Assembly (NCBI RefSeq): GCF_030052995.1 | Contig: NZ_JASJPW010000001.1 | Coordinates: 3,090,001 to 3,154,000 of the forward strand | DNA from: Gemmobacter sp. 24YEA27 | GTDB lineage: Bacteria > Pseudomonadota > Alphaproteobacteria > Rhodobacterales > Rhodobacteraceae | Length of the DNA stretch: 64,000 bases | Direction of reading: 5' to 3' | In this document: positions 1 through 8,126 of the stretch, piece after piece | How positions within the stretch are numbered: position 1 is the stretch's first letter | Layout: each line of letters opens with the position of its first letter | The notes under the pieces: generated by a model | Told to the model about the DNA's origin: nothing | Database searches by the model: none | What the model saw: only the letters and a program-made list of their open reading frames with translations | Position numbers and translations under genes: made by a program

Positions 1-1
1 C

Positions 2-694
2 AGCGCTGATGACCTCTCGCTGGTGAAACAGTTCGAGCCGGATTTCATCGCACATCCGTTCTCGGTGCAGATCGATGAGGCGGCGGGCCGTATCTATATC
101 TCTTCGGCGCGCTCGCCGGTGATCGAGGTGATCGATTCGAAAAAGCTCGAAAAGCTCGCGCCTTACACGATTCCCTCGCAGCTTCGCGGCGAGAGCTTTG
201 GCACCCAGGTCATCCATTTCGACGCAGAGACCGGCAAGCTGTTCGCCGCCTCGAACGCGACGCCGGAGCTTGCGGTGATCGACACCAGAACCGGCGAGAT
301 CCGGGTGACGCCGCTGCCGGGTTCGATCGGCGCGGCTTCGGTGGCTTATGATGCGGCGGATGATCTGGTGTTCGTGGCCTCGCAAACAACCGATAACCTG
401 CTGATCGTGAACGGCGCCGATGGCTCGGTGCTGCATGATGTCGAAACCGGGGCCGGGGCGCTTTACGTGACCTATGAGCCGAAATCGAAGCTGGCTTTCG
501 TCGGAAACCGGGGCGCGGGCACCATCACCGTGGTCGATACCGAAGGCCAGGTCGTGGCAAATTTCGACGCCGGCAGCCTGCCCAATGAACTGGTCGCCGA
601 TGCCGAGGGCACCGTCTGGGCGGTGAACAAATCGCGCGGCGAAGATGATGACAGCGGCGACCGCATCTGGCGGATCAGACCGAAAGCCGATTAA
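2..694 (+). CDS. YncE-like beta-propeller protein, 5' end outside window
   Basis: The reading frame is open back to the window edge, so this is the C-terminal part of a longer protein. The visible part has repeated blades with the YVTN/YncE pattern, for example AFVGNRGAGTITVVDTEG near the end, alternating short beta strands with Gly-Asn-Thr turns. Such proteins are usually exported and often sit beside siderophore or metal-chelate uptake genes. That fits here, since a FecBCD/E-type importer follows. No enzyme function is suggested. The final segment is Asp-rich and ends just before a short hairpin. The family call is solid; the role in metal uptake is inferred from position only. Confidence 0.75.
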   Translation, partial: SADDLSLVKQFEPDFIAHPFSVQIDEAAGRIYISSARSPVIEVIDSKKLEKLAPYTIPSQLRGESFGTQVIHFDAETGKLFAASNATPELAVIDTRTGEIRVTPLPGSIGAASVAYDAADDLVFVASQTTDNLLIVNGADGSVLHDVETGAGALYVTYEPKSKLAFVGNRGAGTITVVDTEGQVVANFDAGSLPNELVADAEGTVWAVNKSRGEDDDSGDRIWRIRPKAD

Positions 695-724
695 GCGGTC
701 CGCTGCCGCGACCGCTCTGCGACG

Positions 725-742
725 GGGGCGGATCACCGCCCC
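725..742 (+). other. Intergenic hairpin
   Basis: A 7 bp G+C stem (725-731 with 736-742) with loop ATCA lies between the beta-propeller gene and the binding-protein gene. It lacks a T tract, so it is more likely an mRNA processing or stability element, or a weak attenuator, than a strong intrinsic terminator. Confidence 0.4.
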
Positions 743-817
743 TGTCCTCGTAAGAAAGCCGCCCGTCACAGGCATCGCGCCCCGATGCCAGAGATGTCCG
801 GTGCCAGAGGTAACCCG

Positions 818-1918
818 ATGATCCGCTTCCGCCCGCTTTCCCTGACCGCTGCGCTGCTGACAGCGCTGGCACAGCCAGCACTGGCCGAGATCCGCGCCAC
901 CGATATCCTCGGGCGCGAGGTGGTGCTTGAGGCCCCCGCGACCCGGATCGTATTGGGCGAAGGGCGGCATTTGGCGGTGCTGGGCCTCCTCCATGACGAT
1001 CCGGTGGCGAAAGTGATCGGCTGGCGCACCGATAAGGGGCTCGATGAGCCGACACTGGCCGCATATCGTGCGAAATTCCCCGCGATTGACGCGATCCGCC
1101 CGGTCGGCACCGGCAATCGCGAAATCTCGGTCGAGACGATCATCTCGCTTGATCCCGATCTGGTGGTGCTTTCGCTGATGGACGAAGGCAATCCGGCGAT
1201 GGAGCGCGCCCGTGACCAGATCGAGGCTGCCGGTATCGCCGTCGCCTATGTCGATTTCTTCGCGCATCCGCAGGAAAACTCGATCCCGTCGCTGCGGCTT
1301 TTGGGCGAGCTGACCGATGGCACCGCCCGGGCGGAAGAGTTCGCCGAATTCTACGAGACCCGGCTGAAGCGGATCCGCGACCGGCTCGCGGATCCTGCGA
1401 TCAGACGGCCACGCGTCTTCTTCCATGTCCATGCCGCGCCCACGAATTGCTGTTCGACCGTTGGATCAGGGGTGTTTCGCGATTTCATCGAGACGGCGGG
1501 TGGCGCGAATATCGGGTCTGACGTGGTGCAGGGGGTGCTGGGGAATGTCAGCCTCGAATTCCTGATCGGCGCCGATCCTGAGTTTTATGTCGCGACCGGC
1601 GGCGATCACATGCGGGCGCGCGGCGGCCTGGTGCTGGGGTCGGATATCACCGCGCCAGAGGCGCGCGAAAGTTTCGACGCGCTGATTGGCGCCACCGGGT
1701 TCAACGCGCTGACCGCCGTGGCCGAAGGCCGCGCTTACGGGGTCTGGCATCTCTTCAACGACACGCCGAGCCATATCGCGCTGATCGAATATCTCGCAAA
1801 AGCCTTCCACCCGGACCTTTTCGAAGATGTCGCCCCCGCAGCGACGCTGAACGAAATCGAGACCCGTTTCTCGCCGGTTCAGGTGCCCGGGACCTGGTGG
1901 ATTTCGGAAGAGACCTGA
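818..1918 (+). CDS. Iron-chelate ABC transporter substrate-binding protein (FecB/BtuF family)
   Basis: Predicted 366 aa periplasmic binding protein for a metal-chelate (siderophore, ferric citrate, heme or cobalamin type) importer. Translation is placed at 818 because the product then begins with a classic Sec signal peptide (MIRFRPLSLTAALLTALA, then QPALA) and AGAGG lies 7 bases upstream. Upstream in-frame ATGs would bury the signal. Mature features fit the class III fold: an early 'DILGREVVLEAPATRIV' strand, a central long-helix region, and a second lobe with 'GGANIGSDVVQG'. A CC pair (TNCCSTVGSG) is a mild oddity. The permease gene starts 6 bases after the stop. The ligand cannot be read from sequence. 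Confidence 0.85.
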   Translation: MIRFRPLSLTAALLTALAQPALAEIRATDILGREVVLEAPATRIVLGEGRHLAVLGLLHDDPVAKVIGWRTDKGLDEPTLAAYRAKFPAIDAIRPVGTGNREISVETIISLDPDLVVLSLMDEGNPAMERARDQIEAAGIAVAYVDFFAHPQENSIPSLRLLGELTDGTARAEEFAEFYETRLKRIRDRLADPAIRRPRVFFHVHAAPTNCCSTVGSGVFRDFIETAGGANIGSDVVQGVLGNVSLEFLIGADPEFYVATGGDHMRARGGLVLGSDITAPEARESFDALIGATGFNALTAVAEGRAYGVWHLFNDTPSHIALIEYLAKAFHPDLFEDVAPAATLNEIETRFSPVQVPGTWWISEET

Positions 1919-1924
1919 TCCAGC

Positions 1925-2965
1925 ATGTCCGGCTCCGAACTTCTTGACCGCTATCACCGGCAAAACCGCCGCCGTGCCGCCCTGGTGGGGGCAATGGCGG
2001 TGTTCGCGCTGATCGCGGTGCTGGTCGATCTGACCACCGGCCCTTCGGGCCTGCCTTTGTCCGAGACGATCCGGGCGCTGAGCGGGGGTGATGTGCCGCG
2101 CGGCACCTCGGTGATTGTCTGGCAGGTGCGCCTGCCCGTGGCCGTCATGGCGCTGCTTGTCGGAGCCGCCCTGGCGCTCGCGGGGGCAGAGATGCAGACG
2201 GTGCTGGAAAATCCGTTGGCCGAGCCTTTCACGCTGGGGGTTTCCGCGGCCGCAGCGCTTGGCGCCGGGGTGGCGATTGTGCTGGGGCTGACGATCCCTT
2301 TCCTGCCGCCCGCCTGGGGGATCACCGCGAATGCCTTCCTGTTCTCGCTGGGGGCGCTTGGGCTTTTGCAGCTGATGGGGCGGCTGCGGGGTGGCGGGCC
2401 GGAAGTGCTGATCCTGTTCGGGATCGCGCTGAACTTCACCGCCGCCGCCTTTCTGTCGCTGTTGCAATTCGTCGCCTCGGCTGAGGATCTGCAACAACTG
2501 GTGATCTGGACCATGGGCAGCCTCCAGGCCGTCAACTGGGGCTCGGTCACGATCCTTGCGCTGGTCATCGCCGTGACTGTGCCCTTCGCGCTGATGGCGT
2601 CCTGGAAGCTGACCGCGCTTCGACTGGGCGAGGAACAGGCGCGCGGCTTTGGCGTCGATGTCACCGCTTTGCGCCGCTGGGCGCTTTTGCGCGTCAGCCT
2701 GCTCGCCGCCACCGCCGTGTCTATGGTGGGCGTGATCGGGTTCATCGGCCTTGCCGGCCCGCATATCGCGCGGATGCTGGTGGGCGAGGATCACCGTTTC
2801 CTGCTGCCCGCCAGCATTTTCACCGGCGCACTTCTGATGTCCGCCGCCTCGACGCTCTCGAAACTGCTGATCACCGGCACTTTGCTGCCCGTGGGGCTTG
2901 TGACCTCACTGATCGGCCTGCCGGTCTTCTTCTGGCTGATCCTGCGCGGGAGGTCTGCGCGATGA
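1925..2965 (+). CDS. FecCD-family iron-chelate ABC transporter permease
   Basis: A 346 aa polytopic inner-membrane protein of the FecCD/BtuC family, the usual length. It has about nine to ten hydrophobic segments, the conserved early 'RLPVAVMALLVGAALALAGA' region, the coupling-helix zone 'LGEEQARGFGVDV' and the C-terminal 'GFIGLAGPHIARMLVGEDHR' that contacts the ATPase. It forms the channel for the chelate delivered by the upstream binding protein. A single permease gene implies a homodimer. The stop overlaps the ATPase start by four bases (ATGA), so translation is coupled. Confidence 0.9.
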   Translation: MSGSELLDRYHRQNRRRAALVGAMAVFALIAVLVDLTTGPSGLPLSETIRALSGGDVPRGTSVIVWQVRLPVAVMALLVGAALALAGAEMQTVLENPLAEPFTLGVSAAAALGAGVAIVLGLTIPFLPPAWGITANAFLFSLGALGLLQLMGRLRGGGPEVLILFGIALNFTAAAFLSLLQFVASAEDLQQLVIWTMGSLQAVNWGSVTILALVIAVTVPFALMASWKLTALRLGEEQARGFGVDVTALRRWALLRVSLLAATAVSMVGVIGFIGLAGPHIARMLVGEDHRFLLPASIFTGALLMSAASTLSKLLITGTLLPVGLVTSLIGLPVFFWLILRGRSAR

Positions 2966-3786
2966 GCCTGGTGCTGCACGATGTTTCCACGGGCTATGGC
3001 CGCCGCCGTGTGATTGCGGGGCTGAGCCTGCCTGATCTGCGGTCGGGCGAGGTCACGACCCTTGCCGGACCGAACGCTGCCGGAAAATCGACGCTGCTGA
3101 AGGCGATTGCCGGCCTTGCACCTTTCACAGGCCAGATCGCGCTGGACGGTCAGGACCTCGCGCAGCTGAGCGCCCCTGCCCGGGCAAAAATCGTGGGCTT
3201 CATGCCGCAAAGCCTGCCCTCGGGCGCCTCGCTCAATGTGCTGGAAACCGTGATCACCGCGCTTCGCGCCAGTGGCGAACGCGCCGTGACCGAGCCGCCC
3301 GAGACCCGCGCTATGGCGGTGCTGTTGCGCCTCGGGATCGACCATCTCGCGCTGGCGGGGCTGGATCAGCTGTCGGGCGGGCAGCGCCAGATGGTGAGCC
3401 TTGCGCAAGCCATCGTGCGCGCGCCGCGCCTTTTGCTGCTGGACGAGCCGACCTCGGCTTTGGACCTCGCGCGTCAGGTACGGCTTTTATCCGAGGTGCG
3501 CCGCATCGCAGCCGAAGGCCGGATCGTGCTGACCGTGTTGCACGATCTCGCGCTGGCGGCGCGCTGGTCGGACCGGATCGCGATCCTGCACAAAGGCGGC
3601 CTTTACGCCTTTGGCCCGCCCGCCGAAGTCGTGACCCCCGCCATGCTGGCGGAGGTTTACGGCGTCATAGCCAGGGTCGAGCGCTGCAGCCAGGGTCATC
3701 TGATGGTGCAGATCGACGGCGAGATGCCAGCGAGAGATCCGGCGAATAATCCCGGTGAAACTGCGGGGGATGCGCGCAGAAGATGA
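2962..3786 (+). CDS. FecE-like ABC transporter ATP-binding protein
   Basis: A 274 aa ABC ATPase that energises the preceding permease. Walker A GPNAAGKST is near residues 36-44, the signature LSGGQ at 137-141, Walker B with LLLLDEPTSALD at 157-168, and the switch His in 'VLHDLALAARW'. The Walker A has the spacing of FecE/BtuD enzymes. The ATG overlaps the permease stop, and the stop overlaps the start of the TRAP small subunit. The cytoplasmic C-terminal tail (after about 250) is short and polar. Neighbouring genes make iron-chelate uptake the best assignment. Confidence 0.9.
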   Translation: MSLVLHDVSTGYGRRRVIAGLSLPDLRSGEVTTLAGPNAAGKSTLLKAIAGLAPFTGQIALDGQDLAQLSAPARAKIVGFMPQSLPSGASLNVLETVITALRASGERAVTEPPETRAMAVLLRLGIDHLALAGLDQLSGGQRQMVSLAQAIVRAPRLLLLDEPTSALDLARQVRLLSEVRRIAAEGRIVLTVLHDLALAARWSDRIAILHKGGLYAFGPPAEVVTPAMLAEVYGVIARVERCSQGHLMVQIDGEMPARDPANNPGETAGDARRR

Positions 3787-4357
3787 CCGAAATCTGCCTC
3801 AGCCTCCCCCCGCGCCGGACGGGTGGTCTCGCACGTCTCAGCAGGATGGTGCTGCGGCTGGAAAAGGGGATCGGCGCCCTGCTGGTCGCACTGATCTTTC
3901 TGGCGATGGTCGCGGGCGCCGCCTCGGGCTGGCTGCGCCGTCCGCTGGCCTGGACCGATGAATTTGCCGTGCATCTGATGGTCTGCCTCGCCTTTCTCGG
4001 CGCCTCGATGGCGATTGCGCTAGGCCAGCATATGACGGTCGGGCTTTTGCCCGAGGCGCTGAGCCCGAAGAACCGCGCCCGTCTCGCGCTGGTCAATGAT
4101 CTGGCGCTGCTGGTTTTTCTGATCGTGATGGCGGTGATCATCTGGCGCTGGCTGGATCTGCCGGGCCTGATCCGCGCCGGATCGGGCGCCGCGCTGGCGC
4201 AGGAGACCTTCAGCTTCATCTATACCGACCCGACCCAGACGCTGGGGTGCGGAAAATCTGGTTCTGGCTGGTGATGCCGGTCACCACGCTGACCTCGATC
4301 CTGCATGTCCTGGCGCAGATTGCCGCTGACCTGACCACGCTGAGAGAGCTGCCATGA
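3783..4357 (+). CDS. dctQ: TRAP transporter small permease DctQ, frameshifted
   Basis: Small integral membrane subunit of a tripartite ATP-independent periplasmic transporter. It has four hydrophobic segments and the family motif region 'AWTDEFAVHLMVCLAFLGAS'. As written, the frame ends at 4274 after 'TDPTQTLGCGKSGSGW'. Adding one G to the G run at 4244-4247 restores the expected last helix (TLGVRKIWFWLVMPVTTL...) and moves the stop to 4355-4357, where it overlaps the DctM start as ATGA. That restored overlap argues strongly that the break is an artefact or very recent. The start at 3783 overlaps the ATPase stop; an internal ATG at 3846, directly before the first helix, is an alternative. Confidence 0.8.
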
Positions 4358-5622
4358 TCGCGGGTCTGTCTTTCACCGTCCTGTTGCTGATGGGCGCGCC
4401 GATTGCCTTTCTGCTGGTCGCGACCACGCTGATCCTGATTGTGGCTTCCGGGAATGAGGTTCTTCTGACCGGCTTTCCGCAACAGCTCTTCGCCGGGATC
4501 GAGAGCTATTCGCTGCTGACGCTGCCGCTCTTCATCCTGCTGGGCGAGCTGATGGGCGCGGGTGGCATCGGGCGCCGTCTTTTCGCGCTGGCGGCTGCGC
4601 TGATCTGGCCGCTGCGCGCAGGTCTCGCCTATATCAATCTGCTGGCGAACCTGATGATGGCCTCGGTGCTCGGATCGACCGTGGCGCAGCTCACGATCAT
4701 GTCGCGCCTTGCCGTCCCCGAGATGGAGCGCGGCGGCTATCCGAAAGATGTATCAGCCTCTGTCACAGCCGCCGGAGGCCTGCTGGCGCCGGTGCTGCCG
4801 CCTTCGATGAACCTGATCGTCTTTGCCGCCGTGGCGCAGCTGCCGGTCGACCAGCTGTTTCGCGCGAGCCTTTTGCCCGGCCTCGCGCTGGCCGCGAGTT
4901 TCGCCGCCGTGATCGCCTGGCTCGGCTGGCGGTTCAACCTGCCGAAAACCGGCCGGATGGCGCTGAATGCCCGCCTCATCGCCCTGCGCGACGCGCTGCC
5001 CGCGCTGATCATCCCCGGCGTGGTGGTAGGCTCGATCCTCGGCGGCTTTGCCACGCCGACGCAATCGGCGGCACTGGCCTCGCTGGCCACGGTGCTGATC
5101 GGGCTGCTTGTTTACCGCGAGATGCGGATCCCGGACCTTGCCCCGGCGCTGGTGCGCACTGCCGTCACCTCGGGCGCGGTGCTGTTTCTGGTGGCCGGCG
5201 CGCAGATCATCGGCTGGGTGCTGACCTATGGCAATCTGCCCGCCGAGGCCGCGCGTCTGATCCAGGACCTCGCCCATTCGCCGCTGATGTTCCTGATCCT
5301 GCTGAATATCCTGCTGCTTTTGCTGGGCACCGTGCTGGAGCCGATCCCCGGCATCATCCTCACCGCGCCGGTGCTGCTGCCGGTCGCAACCGATGTCTAT
5401 GGCATCTCGCCCACCGCATTCGGTGTGATCCTGTGCCTCAACATGGCGCTTGGCCTGCTGACCCCGCCGGTGGGCGCCGGGCTTTACACGGCGTCCCTGA
5501 TGACCGGGGTGTCCTCCACGCGCCTCTCCTGGCTTCTCACCCCTTTCTTCATCGCGACCCTTGCGGTTCTCGCCGGGCTGACCGTGATCACCGCGCTGCA
5601 ATCCACCATGACCGGAGGCTGA
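4354..5622 (+). CDS. dctM: TRAP transporter large permease DctM
   Basis: A 422 aa, about twelve-helix inner-membrane protein that forms the Na+-coupled translocation channel of a TRAP importer, the usual length for DctM. Family features include 'PLFILLGELMGAGGIGRRLF' near the N-terminus, 'LLAPVLPPSMNLIVFAA' in the middle (the conserved P-P-S-x-x-x-I region) and 'MALGLLTPPVGAGLYTA' near the end. The gene overlaps the restored end of dctQ and is followed after one base by the binding-protein gene, giving the standard QMP order. Confidence 0.92.
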   Translation: MIAGLSFTVLLLMGAPIAFLLVATTLILIVASGNEVLLTGFPQQLFAGIESYSLLTLPLFILLGELMGAGGIGRRLFALAAALIWPLRAGLAYINLLANLMMASVLGSTVAQLTIMSRLAVPEMERGGYPKDVSASVTAAGGLLAPVLPPSMNLIVFAAVAQLPVDQLFRASLLPGLALAASFAAVIAWLGWRFNLPKTGRMALNARLIALRDALPALIIPGVVVGSILGGFATPTQSAALASLATVLIGLLVYREMRIPDLAPALVRTAVTSGAVLFLVAGAQIIGWVLTYGNLPAEAARLIQDLAHSPLMFLILLNILLLLLGTVLEPIPGIILTAPVLLPVATDVYGISPTAFGVILCLNMALGLLTPPVGAGLYTASLMTGVSSTRLSWLLTPFFIATLAVLAGLTVITALQSTMTGG

Positions 5623-5623
5623 T

Positions 5624-6595
5624 ATGGCATTCCTGCGCCCGACACCCCTCGCCCTCGCGCTTTTCGCCCTCGCAAGCCCCGCCGGGGCCGAAGACCTGCG
5701 CATCGGCCTGATCACGCCGCCGCCGCATCAATGGACCCGCTCGGCCAATCACCTCGCCGGGGAACTTAACACCGCAACCGATGGCCGTCTGAACCTCGCG
5801 ATCTTCCCCTCGGGCCAGCTCGGCAATGAGGCGCAGATGCTGCAACAGCTGCAATCGGGCGCGCTGGATCTTGCCTTCCTGACGGTCGGAGAGCTGAGCA
5901 ATCGCGACGGGAATTTCGGCATCCTGACCGCGCCTTACCTCGTCGACACGGCCACACAGGCCGCGACATTGCTCGAAGGCCCGACCGCCACCGGGCTGCA
6001 GGACAATCTCGCAGCCCTCGGTCTGCACGGGCTGGGCTATGGCATGGCGGGAATGCGGATCGTCCTGCTCGCCAGACCGCTGGAAGACGGCGGCACGGTC
6101 GCAGGCCGCAAGATCCGCACCGTGCCGCTGGCGCAGGAGCTCGACTTCTGGACCCGTGCCGGTGCCGCCCCCACGCCCCTGCCGCTGCCGGACCTGTTCG
6201 ACGCCTATACGAATGGCCAGATCGACGGCATGCAGCTGGATTTCGAGGGCACGTTCAACAACCGCTTCCATGACTATTCCGCCGTGGTGCTGGATACCGA
6301 ACATATGATCTTCCCGATGGTTGCTGTCGCCTCGGCGCGGAAATGGAAAAGCTACAGCGAAGAAGACCGCGCCGTGATCACCCGGCTCGTTGCCGCCGAG
6401 ACCGCACAGATCCGCGCCGTCTATCCGCAGATCGACGCCGATTACCGCGCGAAGCTCATTGAGGCCGGCGCCAATGTCGTAAAACCCGGGCCAGAGATCT
6501 TCGGCGATGCGGTGACGGGCTGGTACGAGGCCTGGCGGGAAAAAACGCCGCTGCTGATCCAGCTGGAAACGGAAGCCAAAGCGATCAGAGAATAG
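5624..6595 (+). CDS. dctP: TRAP transporter substrate-binding protein DctP
   Basis: A 323 aa periplasmic receptor of the DctP/TAXI superfamily. It has a Sec signal (MAFLRPTPLALALFALASPAGA) and then the typical first lobe with 'FPSGQLGNEAQMLQQLQSGA', the TRAP hallmark. A conserved Arg in 'GRKIRTVPL', which in the family salt-bridges a substrate carboxylate, suggests an organic-acid ligand. GGAGG precedes the start. It is the last gene of the run and is followed at once by a palindromic terminator. The exact ligand is unknown; the FecBCD/E neighbours raise the possibility of an acid that also chelates metal. Confidence 0.9.
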   Translation: MAFLRPTPLALALFALASPAGAEDLRIGLITPPPHQWTRSANHLAGELNTATDGRLNLAIFPSGQLGNEAQMLQQLQSGALDLAFLTVGELSNRDGNFGILTAPYLVDTATQAATLLEGPTATGLQDNLAALGLHGLGYGMAGMRIVLLARPLEDGGTVAGRKIRTVPLAQELDFWTRAGAAPTPLPLPDLFDAYTNGQIDGMQLDFEGTFNNRFHDYSAVVLDTEHMIFPMVAVASARKWKSYSEEDRAVITRLVAAETAQIRAVYPQIDADYRAKLIEAGANVVKPGPEIFGDAVTGWYEAWREKTPLLIQLETEAKAIRE

Positions 6596-6600
6596 GCTCA

Positions 6601-6620
6601 AGCCCCGCCATGGCGGGGCT
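6601..6620. terminator. Bidirectional terminator between dctP and selD
   Basis: A perfect 20-base palindrome (two 10-base arms, AGCCCCGCCA and its complement) lies between the convergent dctP and selD genes. TTTC follows on the plus strand. It probably ends transcription from both sides. Just beyond it, the 11-mer TCAGGCGATGG occurs twice in tandem at the selD stop codon. Confidence 0.75.
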
Positions 6621-6649
6621 TTCAATCTGGCAGGATAGTCAGGCGATGG

Positions 6650-7720
6650 TCAGGCGATGGTCAGCCCGGGGGCGCCATCGCCAACCTCGCCAATCACTGC
6701 CGCCGCCTCGAAACCCTCCTCCCGGAAGATCCGCAACACCTCGGCCACCGCCTCCGGCGCGCAGGCAACCAGCAACCCGCCCGAAGTCTGCGGATCGGTC
6801 AGCAGCACCTGATCCACCTTCGACATTTCCCGCGCGAAGGCGATCTCGGCGCCATAGCTCGCCCAGTTCCGCCCTGAGGCACCGGTGATGAACCCGGCTT
6901 CCGCCAAAGCCACCGCATCCGTCAGGACCGGCACCGAGGCCCAGTCGATGCGGATCCCCTTCCCCGCGCCGCGCGACATCTCAAGCCCATGGCCCCCAAG
7001 CCCGAAGCCGGTCACATCGGTCATCGCATGAACCCCCGCCAGCCGCGCGAGCCGCGGCCCCGGCGTGTTCAGCTTCGTCGTCGTCGCGATCATCTGCGCA
7101 TAGCCCGCAGCGCTCAGCTTTTCCTTCTTCAGCGCCGCCGAATAGACGCCCACGCCCAGCGGCTTGCCGAAAACCAGCACATCGCCGGCCTGCGCAAGCG
7201 CATTCTTCTTCACATGCGCCGGATCGACCACGCCCAGAGCCACCAGCCCGTAAATCGCCTCGACCGAGTCAATCGTATGGCCGCCGGCAATCGGGATCCC
7301 CGCCGCCCGGCAGGCCTGTGATCCGCCTTCAAGGATCCGGCCGATGGTCTCAACCGAGAGCACATTGATCGGCATCCCCACCAGGGCCAGCGCGAAGATC
7401 GGCGTCGCCCCCATCGCATAGACATCCGAGATCGCATTCGTCGCCGCGATCCGCCCGAAATCCACCGGGTCGTCGACGATCGGCATGAAGAAATCGGTGG
7501 TCGCGACGATCGCCTGATGCTCGTTCAGCTGATAGACCGCCGCATCATCCGAGGTCTCGATGCCCACCAGCAAAGCCTCCGGCACCGGCAGTGCAGAGGT
7601 GCCGCGCAGGATCCCCGAAAGCACGCCGGGCGCGATCTTGCAGCCACACCCGCCGCCATGGGACAGTGAGGTCAGGCGCGGTTCGGGCTGCGGGGTCTGC
7701 ATCTGGGTCATGGCTGTCAC
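6650..7720 (-). CDS. selD: Selenide, water dikinase SelD
   Basis: Makes selenophosphate from ATP and selenide, the selenium donor for SelA. 356 aa, the usual length. The catalytic segment is SHGGGCGCK with Cys25 and Lys28 aligning to the E. coli Cys17/Lys20 pair, so this is the Cys form, not the Sec form. Further family motifs are 'GGHTIDSVEAIYG', 'KPLGVGVYSAA' and 'MTDVTGFGLGGHGLEMSRG'. It runs divergently from the formate dehydrogenase operon, which holds the selenoprotein and selA/selB. The purine-rich upstream sequence contains AGAGG about ten bases before the ATG. Confidence 0.95.
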   Translation of the reverse strand: MTAMTQMQTPQPEPRLTSLSHGGGCGCKIAPGVLSGILRGTSALPVPEALLVGIETSDDAAVYQLNEHQAIVATTDFFMPIVDDPVDFGRIAATNAISDVYAMGATPIFALALVGMPINVLSVETIGRILEGGSQACRAAGIPIAGGHTIDSVEAIYGLVALGVVDPAHVKKNALAQAGDVLVFGKPLGVGVYSAALKKEKLSAAGYAQMIATTTKLNTPGPRLARLAGVHAMTDVTGFGLGGHGLEMSRGAGKGIRIDWASVPVLTDAVALAEAGFITGASGRNWASYGAEIAFAREMSKVDQVLLTDPQTSGGLLVACAPEAVAEVLRIFREEGFEAAAVIGEVGDGAPGLTIA

Positions 7721-8126
7721 CTCTCAATCTGGGCGGACCTCCGGACAGGCCCCTCAATGGGCGCGGCATACGCGCCATCGCCGGTCCCGGGGCTGCAAAA
7801 CACCCCCGTATCCCAGCCGCATCCTGACTTTGCCAGTCCCGCTCCGCCGGGGCAAGTATGCGGAAAGGACAAGCCGGCCAGCCCTGCCATTTCACCTTGA
7901 AAGACTGGCCCCGAAACCTGCCAGAAACCGGTTTTTCAGGTCATCTGACCGGCGCGCCAATCGTTATGTACACCAGGAAATAACGTGTTTTCCTTGACTT
8001 CCCTGATCTTAGACCGGACCATTTGTCTTATCTATGACGTGATTGAAGCAACCCATCGCGCGCGGATCCGGCCGGCACCCTGCCCGCCAGGCACAAGCGC
8101 AGACAGGTAGTAAAAGGAGGGGTCAC
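7721..8126. promoter_or_regulatory. Divergent selD / formate dehydrogenase intergenic region
   Basis: These 406 bases hold no convincing gene. Both divergent promoters should lie here. The stretch around 7960-8040 is much richer in A+T than its surroundings and includes TTGACT (7994-7999) and TATCTATGA further on, so the formate dehydrogenase promoter is most likely there. The strong ribosome site AAAGGAGGGG sits just before the ATG at 8127. No clear Fnr palindrome was found. I also looked here for a tRNA-Sec gene and saw none. Confidence 0.4.

Noticed and set aside
1466..2794. A 442-codon open frame on the minus strand opposite the FecB/FecCD genes
   Set aside because: His/Gln/Arg-rich antisense shadow of a membrane protein gene.
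7721..8126. Possible tRNA-Sec gene (selC) next to the sel genes
   Set aside because: No T-loop, extended acceptor or UCA anticodon stem could be assembled here or at 17180-17450.
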